From CALVZT01 sp964368755 (lineage in GTDB: Bacteria > Bacillota > Clostridia > Christensenellales > UBA1242): a DNA stretch of 64,000 bases. This document shows, piece after piece, positions 42,904 through 51,054 of the stretch (positions are counted from its first letter, which is position 1; the number at the start of each line of letters is the position of its first letter). The stretch is from positions 1-64,000 of the forward strand of contig CAYJCR010000004.1 in assembly GCA_964368755.1 (NCBI GenBank), read 5' to 3'. The notes beneath the pieces are model-generated. The model was not told where the DNA came from and made no database searches. It saw nothing but the letters and a program-made list of their open reading frames with translations. The position numbers and the translations under genes were made by a program.

Positions 42904-43395
42904 ATGATAATATTAGGTATCGACCCAGGTCTTGCAACAATAGGCTATGGTGTCATTGAGAAAAATAATTGTGGTATCAAAGTCATTGATTACGGCACAA
43001 TTGACACGCCCAAGACTGAACGGATTGCAACTAGACTTGCAATGATATATGACGGTATGGTGGCTTTGATTGACAAATTTAAGCCAGATTGTGTTGCTAT
43101 CGAAGAGTTGTTCTTCTTTCGCAACCAGACTACTATTATTCCAGTTGGACAAGCAAGGGGCGTTATTGTGCTTGCTTGCATTCAACGTATGGGTAATTTG
43201 TTTGAATATACTCCGTTGCAGATAAAACAAGCACTCACAGGTAATGGAAGGGCTGAGAAGAAGCAAGTGCAATATATGGTGCAGACGATTTTGGGTCTTG
43301 CAAAGATGCCCAAGCCTGATGATGCAGCCGATGCTCTTGCTGTAGCAATAACTCATAGTCAGACGAATAACAAGATAAGTAACAATCAGATATAG
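42904..43395 (+). CDS. ruvC: Holliday junction resolvase RuvC
   Basis: Endonuclease that cleaves Holliday junctions. The 163-residue protein has the four acidic catalytic residues in context: GIDPGLATIGYG (Asp7), IEELFFFRNQ (Glu), and KPDDAADALAVAI (two Asp). GAAGGAG precedes the ATG. It heads the ruvC-ruvA-ruvB-queA-tgt operon. Confidence 0.96.
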   Translation: MIILGIDPGLATIGYGVIEKNNCGIKVIDYGTIDTPKTERIATRLAMIYDGMVALIDKFKPDCVAIEELFFFRNQTTIIPVGQARGVIVLACIQRMGNLFEYTPLQIKQALTGNGRAEKKQVQYMVQTILGLAKMPKPDDAADALAVAITHSQTNNKISNNQI

Positions 43396-43404
43396 GAGAG
43401 AATT

Positions 43405-43992
43405 ATGTTCGCATACATGATAGGAACAATAGAATACAAGAAAGACAATCTTTTGATACTTGAGAACAATGGCATTGGCTATGAGCTTACTGTATCCAAC
43501 AATACTCTTGCTAGTCTTCCAGCTGAGCATGAAGAGATAAAGGTCTACACTTATATGCAAGTGAGGGAAGATGGCATATCTATTTATGGCTTTGAATCTT
43601 TGGAAGAAAAGGATTTGTTCCTCAAACTTATATCTGTTACGGGTGTTGGCCCAAAGGCAGCAATATCAATTCTATCAGGAGTTGCATTAACAGACCTTAG
43701 TGTGGCAATAGCCAAAGAAGATATCAAGACTTTGTCCAATATCAAAGGTATTGGTCGTAAGACAGCAGAGCGTATAATACTTGAATTGAAAGATAAGATT
43801 GATATACTTGGAACAATAGGTGTGACTCAAGAGGCGATCGTTGATACTCCTGCTATCGAAGACGCAATCAATGTATTGAGTAGTCTAGGTATCAACAAGA
43901 ATGAGGCTCTCAAGCTAGCACGAAACAATGCCAAACCTAACAGCACTGCTGAGCAGATCATTGCCTTGGCTTTAAGGGGGCTCAATAACTAA
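43405..43992 (+). CDS. ruvA: Holliday junction DNA helicase subunit RuvA
   Basis: Tetrameric protein that holds the junction open and loads RuvB. The 195-residue protein has an N-terminal OB fold, two helix-hairpin-helix motifs (LISVTGVGPKAAISILSG and LSNIKGIGRKTAERIILELKDK, about 70-130) and a C-terminal RuvB-binding domain (AINVLSSLGINKNEA). It starts at 43405 with AGGAGAG upstream and shares one base with the ruvB start. Confidence 0.96.
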   Translation: MFAYMIGTIEYKKDNLLILENNGIGYELTVSNNTLASLPAEHEEIKVYTYMQVREDGISIYGFESLEEKDLFLKLISVTGVGPKAAISILSGVALTDLSVAIAKEDIKTLSNIKGIGRKTAERIILELKDKIDILGTIGVTQEAIVDTPAIEDAINVLSSLGINKNEALKLARNNAKPNSTAEQIIALALRGLNN

Positions 43993-45053
43993 TGGAAGAT
44001 ATGGATAACAGATTGTTTACAAGCACAAAGAATTTAACAGATGCTGAAGTAGAGAATACATTAAGACCAACAACACTTGATGATTATGTTGGCCAGAAGA
44101 AGATTGTGTCCAACTTGAGAGTATATATTCAGGCTGCGAAGAATAGAAAGGAAGCACTTGATCACGTACTACTATATGGACCACCAGGATTAGGCAAGAC
44201 AACCCTTGCTCACATCATAGCTAATGAACTTGGTAGTCAGATCAAGATAGTGTCAGGACCAACTATTGAGCACGCAGCAGACCTAGCAGCAATACTAACC
44301 AATCTTAACAAAAATGATGTATTGTTCGTAGATGAGATACATAGACTCAACCGTACTGTAGAAGAGATACTTTATCCTGCTATGGAAGACTATGCTCTTG
44401 ACTTTATAGTGGGCAAGGGCCCATCTGCTCGTAATATGAGACTTAAGATACAACCATTTACTTTGGTAGGTGCTACTACAAGGGCTGGTAATCTTACTTC
44501 ACCATTGAGAGATAGATTCGGTATAATATCTAGACTTGAATTGTATGATACAAGTGAGTTGGCTGTTATAATAACTAGAAGTGCAAGTATCCTCAATATA
44601 GAGATAGATGCACAAGCTGTTAACGAACTAGCTAAGCGTAGTCGTGGCACTCCACGTATAGCCAATAGATTGCTCAAACGTGTAAGAGATTTTGCTGAAG
44701 TCAAAGGCGATGGCAATATCAGTCTTAGTCTTGCCAAAGAAGCTCTTAATCTTATGGATATAGACGAATTGGGACTTGACTTTATTGATAGACGTATTAT
44801 ACTTGCTATCATCAATAAGTTTGGTGGTGGACCAGTTGGACTTGATACTTTGGCGGCGGCTACGGGAGAAGAAGGCGTTACTATCGAAGACGTATACGAA
44901 CCATATCTTCTTCAACTAGGATTTATAGCTCGTACTCCAAGGGGCAGAATAGCTCTTCCTGCCTGTTATAAGCATCTTGGGATTGCTCTTGATGAGAACA
45001 AATTACAATTGATTAACAATATGACAAAAGGCACAAATAATGGAATTAACTAA
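43992..45053 (+). CDS. ruvB: Holliday junction branch migration ATPase RuvB
   Basis: AAA+ motor for branch migration. The 353-residue protein has Walker A GPPGLGKTTLAH (about 62), Walker B LFVDEIHRLNR, sensor 1 GATTRAG, arginine finger region PLRDRFG and the winged-helix C-terminus (TGEEGVTIEDVYEPYLLQLGFI). The start overlaps the ruvA stop by one base; queA overlaps its end by 14 bases. Confidence 0.97.
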   Translation: MEDMDNRLFTSTKNLTDAEVENTLRPTTLDDYVGQKKIVSNLRVYIQAAKNRKEALDHVLLYGPPGLGKTTLAHIIANELGSQIKIVSGPTIEHAADLAAILTNLNKNDVLFVDEIHRLNRTVEEILYPAMEDYALDFIVGKGPSARNMRLKIQPFTLVGATTRAGNLTSPLRDRFGIISRLELYDTSELAVIITRSASILNIEIDAQAVNELAKRSRGTPRIANRLLKRVRDFAEVKGDGNISLSLAKEALNLMDIDELGLDFIDRRIILAIINKFGGGPVGLDTLAAATGEEGVTIEDVYEPYLLQLGFIARTPRGRIALPACYKHLGIALDENKLQLINNMTKGTNNGIN

Positions 45054-46068
45054 AAGATCATCATATAACTACAATTTACTTGAAGAGCTTATTGCCCAGA
45101 CTCCACTTTTTCATCGTGATGAAGCTAGGCTCCTTGTATGTAACAAAGCAACAGGCGAGGTTGAGCATAAGCATTTTTTTGATATTATCGATTATCTCAA
45201 TGCGGGAGATGTGCTTGTTATCAATGATACGAAGGTTATACCTTGTAGGCTCATTGGACACAAAGAAGGCTCATTTGGTGCAGTCGAAGTGTTCTTGCTT
45301 AAGCGTATTGATCTATATACATGGGAGGCCCTTGTCAAGCCTGGCAAAAGACTCAAAGTAGGAGCAAAGATTATATTCGACCCAAGGTTGTCTTGTGAGG
45401 TAGTGGACAACACAGACTTTGGTGGAAGAATTGTTAAGTTCGCTTTTGACGGTGTATTTGAAGAAATATTGGACCAGTTGGGTCAGATGCCACTTCCACC
45501 TTATATCAAAGCTAAGCTTGAAGATAAGAATATGTACCAGACAGTTTATTGCAAGCATTTGGGTTCTAGTGCAGCTCCAACAGCTGGGCTACACTTTACA
45601 GATGAGTTGCTACGTAGAATAGAAGCCAAAGGTATCAAGATTGTAAGAGTATTGTTACATGTTGGACTTGGTACTTTTAGACCAGTCAAAGAAGACGATA
45701 TCACTAAGCATCCTATGCATAGTGAGTATTATGAGGTATCTGAACAAGCAGCAGATACTATCAATGAAGCCAAAGCCTCTGGGCACCGAGTGATAGCAGT
45801 TGGTACAACAAGTGTTAGGACGTTAGAAAGTGCAAATGATGGGACAAAAGTAGTAGCAAAGAAAGGCGATACAAACATATTTATTTATCCACCATATAAG
45901 ATGAAAATTGTCGATGCTATTATTACCAACTTCCATTTGCCAGAGAGTACTCTTATAATGCTTGTGTCTGCTTACCTTGGATATGAGAACACAATGAATA
46001 TGTATAAGCTTGCCGTAGAAGAGAAGTATCGATTCTTTTCTTTTGGCGATGCTTGTTATTTGTATTGA
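45040..46068 (+). CDS. queA: S-adenosylmethionine:tRNA ribosyltransferase-isomerase
   Basis: Transfers and isomerises the ribosyl moiety of SAM onto 7-aminomethyl-7-deazaguanine in tRNA to make epoxyqueuosine. The 342-residue protein starts MELTKRSSYNYNLLEELIAQTP and has DVLVINDTKVIPCRL, MPLPPYI and PTAGLHFTDELL, all conserved in QueA. It lies directly before tgt, its pathway partner. The start overlaps the end of ruvB. Confidence 0.96.
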   Translation: MELTKRSSYNYNLLEELIAQTPLFHRDEARLLVCNKATGEVEHKHFFDIIDYLNAGDVLVINDTKVIPCRLIGHKEGSFGAVEVFLLKRIDLYTWEALVKPGKRLKVGAKIIFDPRLSCEVVDNTDFGGRIVKFAFDGVFEEILDQLGQMPLPPYIKAKLEDKNMYQTVYCKHLGSSAAPTAGLHFTDELLRRIEAKGIKIVRVLLHVGLGTFRPVKEDDITKHPMHSEYYEVSEQAADTINEAKASGHRVIAVGTTSVRTLESANDGTKVVAKKGDTNIFIYPPYKMKIVDAIITNFHLPESTLIMLVSAYLGYENTMNMYKLAVEEKYRFFSFGDACYLY

Positions 46069-46106
46069 TGCATAGTCTTAAGAATTATATAATATAAAGG
46101 AAAGTT

Positions 46107-47228
46107 ATGGAAAAGAAATTTAGTTTTTCGACCGAATATGTGTGTAAACAATCTGGGGCAAGAATAGGTAAGTTTACGACTCCACATGGTGTCATCGAGA
46201 CACCGGTTTTTATGCCAGTTGGTACTCAAGCCACTGTTAAAAGTTTGACTCCCGATGACCTCAATAGTATAGGTAGTCAGATAATACTATCTAATACGTA
46301 TCACTTGCATTTGAGACCAGGAGAGGATATTGTCCAAAAAGCTGGTGGGTTACACAAGTTTATGTATTGGAACAAGCCGATACTTACTGATAGTGGTGGA
46401 TTTCAGGTATTTTCTCTTGCAGATTTGCGCAAAATATCTGATGATGGGGTAGAGTTCAAATCTCATCTCAATGGAGCCAAACTTTATATGACTCCCGAGA
46501 AGTGTATGGCCATACAGAATGCTCTTGGTAGTGATATAATTATGGCATTCGATGAATGTAGCCCATTTGGTGCCACTTACCAAGAATCCAAAGTTGCTAT
46601 GGAGAGAACTGCAAAATGGCTTGATAGGTGTTACCAAGTGCAAAAGAATGACTATCAGATGCTGTTCCCTATCATTCAAGGTAATGTATTCAAAGATTTG
46701 AGACAGTTGAGTCTTGAAAAATCACTTCCTTACATACGTTGTGGAGTTGCAATTGGTGGATTGTCAGTAGGCGAACCAAAAGAAGTAATGTATGATGTGC
46801 TTGAGGATTTGAAGGACAAACTTCCCAAAGACTCTCCACACTATCTTATGGGTGTAGGTAGTCCTGATTGCCTTATTGAAGGAGTACTTAGAGGAGTGGA
46901 TATGTTTGACTGCGTATTACCAACTCGTATCGCTCGTAATGGGACTGCTTTTACTAGTCATGGTAAGGTTGTTGTCCGTAATGCTATGTACAAAGAAGAC
47001 TTTACACCACTAGATGATGAATGTGATTGCTATACTTGCAAACATTTCACAAAAGCATATTTAAGGCACCTTATTAATACTAATGAGATACTTGGCGCAA
47101 GACTCCTTAGCCTACACAACTTAAGATTCTTGATAAGGCTTATGGATAAGATTAAGCAAGCAATTAGAGAAGATAGATTGCTCGACTTTAGAGAAGAGTT
47201 TTACAAAAATTATCAAGACAAAGATTAG
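46107..47228 (+). CDS. tgt: tRNA-guanine transglycosylase
   Basis: Exchanges G34 of GUN-anticodon tRNAs for preQ1. The 373-residue TIM barrel has the catalytic Asp regions TDSGGFQVFSL and DCVLPTRIARNGTAF, and the zinc site CDCYTCKHFTKAYLRHL (three Cys plus His). ATAAAGGAAAG precedes the ATG. It follows queA by 38 bases in the same operon. Confidence 0.97.
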   Translation: MEKKFSFSTEYVCKQSGARIGKFTTPHGVIETPVFMPVGTQATVKSLTPDDLNSIGSQIILSNTYHLHLRPGEDIVQKAGGLHKFMYWNKPILTDSGGFQVFSLADLRKISDDGVEFKSHLNGAKLYMTPEKCMAIQNALGSDIIMAFDECSPFGATYQESKVAMERTAKWLDRCYQVQKNDYQMLFPIIQGNVFKDLRQLSLEKSLPYIRCGVAIGGLSVGEPKEVMYDVLEDLKDKLPKDSPHYLMGVGSPDCLIEGVLRGVDMFDCVLPTRIARNGTAFTSHGKVVVRNAMYKEDFTPLDDECDCYTCKHFTKAYLRHLINTNEILGARLLSLHNLRFLIRLMDKIKQAIREDRLLDFREEFYKNYQDKD

Positions 47229-47233
47229 AACAT

Positions 47234-47294
47234 TTGCATAAAAATATTTTTTTGGGTAAAATCTTTTGCTATATCCAAAAAATAATGTTATAGT
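47234..47294 (+). promoter_or_regulatory. Tandem promoters of yajC
   Basis: Two overlapping candidates, each with a 17-base spacer: TTGCAT...TAAAAT (47234-47262) and TTGCTA...TATAGT (47266-47294). Confidence 0.6.
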
Positions 47295-47317
47295 GTGCAT
47301 ATTGAAGGAGATTTATT

Positions 47318-47845
47318 ATGAAAAAAGACCAATTAATAGCTGCATTTAACTTTGCTACATCTTGGCCATGGCTTCTACTTATAGTTGCACTTATCGCGTA
47401 CATGGTTGTTATGATTGTTATGCGTAAGAAGTCAGATAATAAGGTAGTTGATTTGCAGAACTCACTTAAAGTTGGAGACAAAGTTGTTACTAGCTCCGGT
47501 ATTTATGGTGAGATCATAAGTATGCAAGAGACCACTGTTGGTAAGATTGCTGTTATTAAGACTGGTGAGGGCAAGGATGCAAGTTTTATTACTGTCCATA
47601 GCTCTGTTATATATGGTATTGATGATAAGCAAGAAGTTGTTCTTGACAAAGATGGCAATCCTATTATGCCAGAAGTAGATAAGGTATTGGAGCCTCAAGT
47701 GGATAAAGCTCAAGCAGATAAGCCAAAAGCTGATGAAATACTTGACCAGATCTACGAAGATGCAAAGAAAGAAGCTGCAGCTCCTGCTGAAAAAAAGAAG
47801 AGAACTACAACTCCAAAGAAGAAAACTACAACAAGCAATAAGTAA
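47318..47845 (+). CDS. yajC: Preprotein translocase subunit YajC with extended Lys-rich tail
   Basis: Accessory SecDF partner. The single transmembrane segment is at about 14-34 (WPWLLLIVALIAYMVVMIVM), followed by RKKSDNKVVDLQNSLKVGDKVVTSSGIYGEI, the family core. At 175 residues it is longer than the usual 90-115. The extra part is acidic/Pro-rich and ends in a basic tail with TTPKKKTTT. Located just upstream of a membrane protein gene and secDF, the expected neighbourhood. Confidence 0.93.
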   Translation: MKKDQLIAAFNFATSWPWLLLIVALIAYMVVMIVMRKKSDNKVVDLQNSLKVGDKVVTSSGIYGEIISMQETTVGKIAVIKTGEGKDASFITVHSSVIYGIDDKQEVVLDKDGNPIMPEVDKVLEPQVDKAQADKPKADEILDQIYEDAKKEAAAPAEKKKRTTTPKKKTTTSNK

Positions 47846-47868
47846 CTTATTTTATTATTGATTTTTGT

Positions 47869-47898
47869 CTTGCAACAACTGTTGCAAGATTTTTTTTT
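47869..47898 (+). terminator. Terminator of yajC
   Basis: TCTTGCAAC-aac-GTTGCAAGA stem, then a run of eight or nine T. Confidence 0.88.
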
Positions 47899-47978
47899 GC
47901 CGAAAAATGTTATTAATGATACCTAATTCATATTTGAGAAGTTTGATGCATATTGTTCTATAAAGGAAGGGGAAAAGT

Positions 47979-48368
47979 ATGGATACAACTATTTCAACAA
48001 AACCAAAATCGGCTATACTATATATCATCAAGGGAGCAATAATTTCGCTTATATTCTCGATAATACTTGTGCTAGGATTTGCAGTAGTATTGAGGTTTGT
48101 TGATATGTCCGATAGTATCATCAAGATTATCAATCAAGTTATCAAAGCGTTGAGTATATTCTTAGGCTGTTTGTTAGGCCTCAAAAAAAGCAAAGAACAT
48201 GGATTATATAAGGGTATAGTTCTTGGCTTGATATATACTGTAGTTGCTTTCTTAATGTTCTCATTGCTTGATGGTTCTTTTGCATTCAGCGGGAGTGTTA
48301 TGATAGACTTGTGTTATGGAGGAATAGTCGGAGGATTGTGTGGAATTATCAATTCTTCAATTAGGTAA
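47979..48368 (+). CDS. Four-helix membrane protein, TIGR04086-like
   Basis: A 129-residue protein with four hydrophobic segments, Gly-rich (FLGCLLGLKKSKEHGLYKGIVLGLIYT, CYGGIVGGLCGIINSSIR). It resembles the TIGR04086/YrzE family found next to yajC in Clostridia and Bacilli, whose function is not established. AAAGGAAGGGG precedes the ATG. It lies between yajC and secD but is bounded by terminators on both sides, so it is its own transcription unit. Confidence 0.7.
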   Translation: MDTTISTKPKSAILYIIKGAIISLIFSIILVLGFAVVLRFVDMSDSIIKIINQVIKALSIFLGCLLGLKKSKEHGLYKGIVLGLIYTVVAFLMFSLLDGSFAFSGSVMIDLCYGGIVGGLCGIINSSIR

Positions 48369-48386
48369 AAATATTTAGATTTTTGG

Positions 48387-48408
48387 ACTAGCTTTGCTAG
48401 TTTTTTTT
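48387..48408 (+). terminator. Terminator after the TIGR04086-like gene
   Basis: ACTAGC-ttt-GCTAGT stem, then a run of T. Confidence 0.85.
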
Positions 48409-48489
48409 ATTGCAAAATTGGCTTATTCCGATTAAAAACTTTTATATTGGAGAGTATATTATTATTTTTTGTAAGTTAGAAAAAAGTAA

Positions 48490-48518
48490 TTGACTATTTT
48501 ATATTATTAATATATAAT
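48490..48518 (+). promoter_or_regulatory. Promoter of secD-secF
   Basis: TTGACT, a 17-base spacer, then a perfect TATAAT. The leader of about 80 bases has the inverted pair TTCCAA/TTGGGAA flanking a T run. Confidence 0.75.
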
Positions 48519-48603
48519 CAAACAATGTAATGAAATATTGTCGGCTTGTTCCAATTTTTTTGGGAATATGTCGCTTATAGTACAGGTTTTAAGGAGTGAT
48601 TTA

Positions 48604-49911
48604 ATGAGCAAACGTAGGTCAAGGATAAGATTCACATTCTTAGGGATAATTGCTGTTATTGGTATCCTACTTACTTGTTTTAGTTTCCGCATACCTTTCA
48701 CTACCACAACATTCAAGGGTTTTGCCAATGCAATATCTCTTGGACTTGATATCAAGGGTGGTGTTGTTGCTGTATACGAAGCAAGTGTTGAACCAGAGTA
48801 TTCAGATGAATTATCTACAAGAGTAGAAGCTACAATCACAAGACTTGAGCAGTTCCTTACAGATAAAGGTTATACTGAAGCAACTGTATCTAAGCAAGGT
48901 GATAACAAGATAAGAATAGAGGTTCCAGATATTGATGATCCACAAGAAGTATTCGATATCATCGGCGAGCCAGCATCTTTAACAATTCAGAGAGATAGTA
49001 CACTTGAGGCTGACAAAGTAACAGGTGATGATGTAAGAGAAGCTTATGCTTATCAACAGAAAGATGAGACAAGTGGTGAGTATGTATGGGGTGTTATTGT
49101 TAAATTCAATAATGCTGGAGCATCAAAGTTCGCGACACTTACTAGTGAAGCTGCAAGTGACAGCTCTGATAAGAGCGTAGATATTTATATTGGTGGAGAG
49201 TTATATTCTTCTCCTACTTGTGAAGAATCTATTACTGGTGGAGTAACATTCATTAGTGGTACTATGGATTCTCAAGAAGATGCAGAAGAGTATGCAATGA
49301 AGATACTTAGTGGTACTTTCTCTACCAAATTGACTGTTGTATCTAACTCTGTAGTTAGTGCTACATTGGGCAAGAACGCATTGTTCTATGGACTTATTGC
49401 TGGAGCAATAGGACTATTGTTTATATTTGTATTTATGATCGCTGTCTATGGTGTTATGGGAGTCCTAGCTGACTTTGCACTTGTATTCTATTTGATTATA
49501 TATGCATTCATATTACAGGCTGTACCTCTTGTACAGTTGACATTGCCAGGTATTGCAGGTATTATCCTAAGCTTAGGTATGGCTGTCGATGCCAATGTCA
49601 TTATATTCGAGAGAATCAAAGAAGAGTATAGAGCAGGCAAGAAGATACCTGCAAGTATCAATGCAGGATTTAAGAACGCATTGTCATCAATACTCGACAG
49701 TAACATTACAACTATCATTGCATCTGTTGTATTGTATTTGCTTGGAACAAGCACTATCAAAGGTTTTGCAATTACATTATTCTTTGGTATTGTGATATCG
49801 ATGTTTACTTCACTTGTTGTTACAAGAGGATTAATCAAATCATATCTTCCACTTAATAGTACCAATCCTAAGCCTTATCGTTTGAGAAGAGAGGTGAAGA
49901 AGAATGGTTAA
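48604..49911 (+). CDS. secD: Protein translocase subunit SecD
   Basis: Uses the proton motive force to pull secreted proteins from SecYEG. The 435-residue protein has one N-terminal transmembrane helix, the P1 ectodomain starting at about 35 (GLDIKGGVVAVYEA), and five transmembrane helices with the conserved PGIAGIILSLGMAVDANVIIFERIKEE. I chose the ATG at 48604, which has AAGGAG upstream; the longer frame at 48538 has no ribosome-binding site and no homology. It is shorter than E. coli SecD, as in other Firmicutes with split secD/secF. secF overlaps by eight bases. Confidence 0.95.
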   Translation: MSKRRSRIRFTFLGIIAVIGILLTCFSFRIPFTTTTFKGFANAISLGLDIKGGVVAVYEASVEPEYSDELSTRVEATITRLEQFLTDKGYTEATVSKQGDNKIRIEVPDIDDPQEVFDIIGEPASLTIQRDSTLEADKVTGDDVREAYAYQQKDETSGEYVWGVIVKFNNAGASKFATLTSEAASDSSDKSVDIYIGGELYSSPTCEESITGGVTFISGTMDSQEDAEEYAMKILSGTFSTKLTVVSNSVVSATLGKNALFYGLIAGAIGLLFIFVFMIAVYGVMGVLADFALVFYLIIYAFILQAVPLVQLTLPGIAGIILSLGMAVDANVIIFERIKEEYRAGKKIPASINAGFKNALSSILDSNITTIIASVVLYLLGTSTIKGFAITLFFGIVISMFTSLVVTRGLIKSYLPLNSTNPKPYRLRREVKKNG

Positions 49912-51001
49912 GAAGATGAAAAATAATAAGAACAAACCATCATTTAATGAGAAGATAACTAACAGTAAGTTTGATTTTGTTAAGAATCTAAAATGGTTCT
50001 TTGCAGCATCATGTGCTTTGATTGTTGCTGGTATATTTGTAATAATATTTGCTGGATTCAATCTTGGAATAGACTTCACTGGTGGTACAGTATTACAGAT
50101 AGAACTTGGCGATACTATATCAACAACAGAGGGATATAATAATTCATTAAATACAATTAAGAATATCTTGTCAGATAATAAGTTGAAGCTTTCTACTTCA
50201 CAGAAAGGTGGAGAGGCAGAGTCTCAATATATATCTATCAAGTATCAGGATATCAAAGGTCATAGCGAAGAAGAAATGGGCGAGGTTACACTTGCTGTTA
50301 GACAAGCTATCAATGAAGCCTTTGATGTAGAGAACTTCGTAGAAGTTGGTGATGACTTCGATATCACGGAAGGTACAGAACGTATTAGTGCTACGGCAAG
50401 AAATGAGTTATTGTTCAATGCTTTGGTTGCAATTATTGTATCAATGACTTTGATACTTGTGTATATCGCATTTAGATTTGAGCCACTTAGTGGTATCGCA
50501 TCAATTCTTGGATTGTTACATGACGTCCTTATCACCCTTGCACTTGTTGCAATATTCAGAATACAGATCAATACTGCATTCGTAGCGGCTATTATTACCG
50601 TTATTGGATATTCGATTAACAATACTATAGTTGTATTTGACAGATTGAGAGAGAACTCGAAGAAGCCATCTTTGACTGATAAGACAAACAAAGAACTTGT
50701 TAATATTTCACTCAAACAGACTTTGGTCCGTTCGATAAATACAGCAGTGACAACATTGTTTGCAATAGTTGCTTTGTGTGTGCTTGGTGTTCCTTCTATT
50801 AGAGAGTTCGTTATAGCAATAATCTTTGGTCTTGTTGCAGGAACTTATTCTTCATTGTTCCTTGTTGGACCTTTCTGGGCTATTGTTAACAAACAGAGGA
50901 AGCTTACTAAGCCTAAGACACAATCAACCAATATTGAGGAAGATCAAACTGAGAACTTAGTTGATAGCAATGCACCGATTGTCGAGATTGAAGATAAATA
51001 G
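49904..51001 (+). CDS. secF: Protein translocase subunit SecF
   Basis: Partner of SecD. The 365-residue protein has a Lys/Asn-rich cytoplasmic start, a transmembrane helix at about 30-50, the ectodomain beginning GFNLGIDFTGGTVLQIEL, and the helical block with VIGYSINNTIVVFDRLREN, the SecF signature. The C-terminal tail is polar and acidic. The start lies inside secD, indicating coupling; a terminator follows. Confidence 0.96.
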   Translation: MVKKMKNNKNKPSFNEKITNSKFDFVKNLKWFFAASCALIVAGIFVIIFAGFNLGIDFTGGTVLQIELGDTISTTEGYNNSLNTIKNILSDNKLKLSTSQKGGEAESQYISIKYQDIKGHSEEEMGEVTLAVRQAINEAFDVENFVEVGDDFDITEGTERISATARNELLFNALVAIIVSMTLILVYIAFRFEPLSGIASILGLLHDVLITLALVAIFRIQINTAFVAAIITVIGYSINNTIVVFDRLRENSKKPSLTDKTNKELVNISLKQTLVRSINTAVTTLFAIVALCVLGVPSIREFVIAIIFGLVAGTYSSLFLVGPFWAIVNKQRKLTKPKTQSTNIEEDQTENLVDSNAPIVEIEDK

Positions 51002-51008
51002 TAGATGA

Positions 51009-51041
51009 GTCTTCCAGAATAATTTGGAAGACTTGTTTTTT
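51009..51041 (+). terminator. Terminator of secDF
   Basis: AGTCTTCCA / TGGAAGACT stem, then TG and six T. Confidence 0.88.
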
Positions 51042-51054
51042 ATAAAAGGACATT

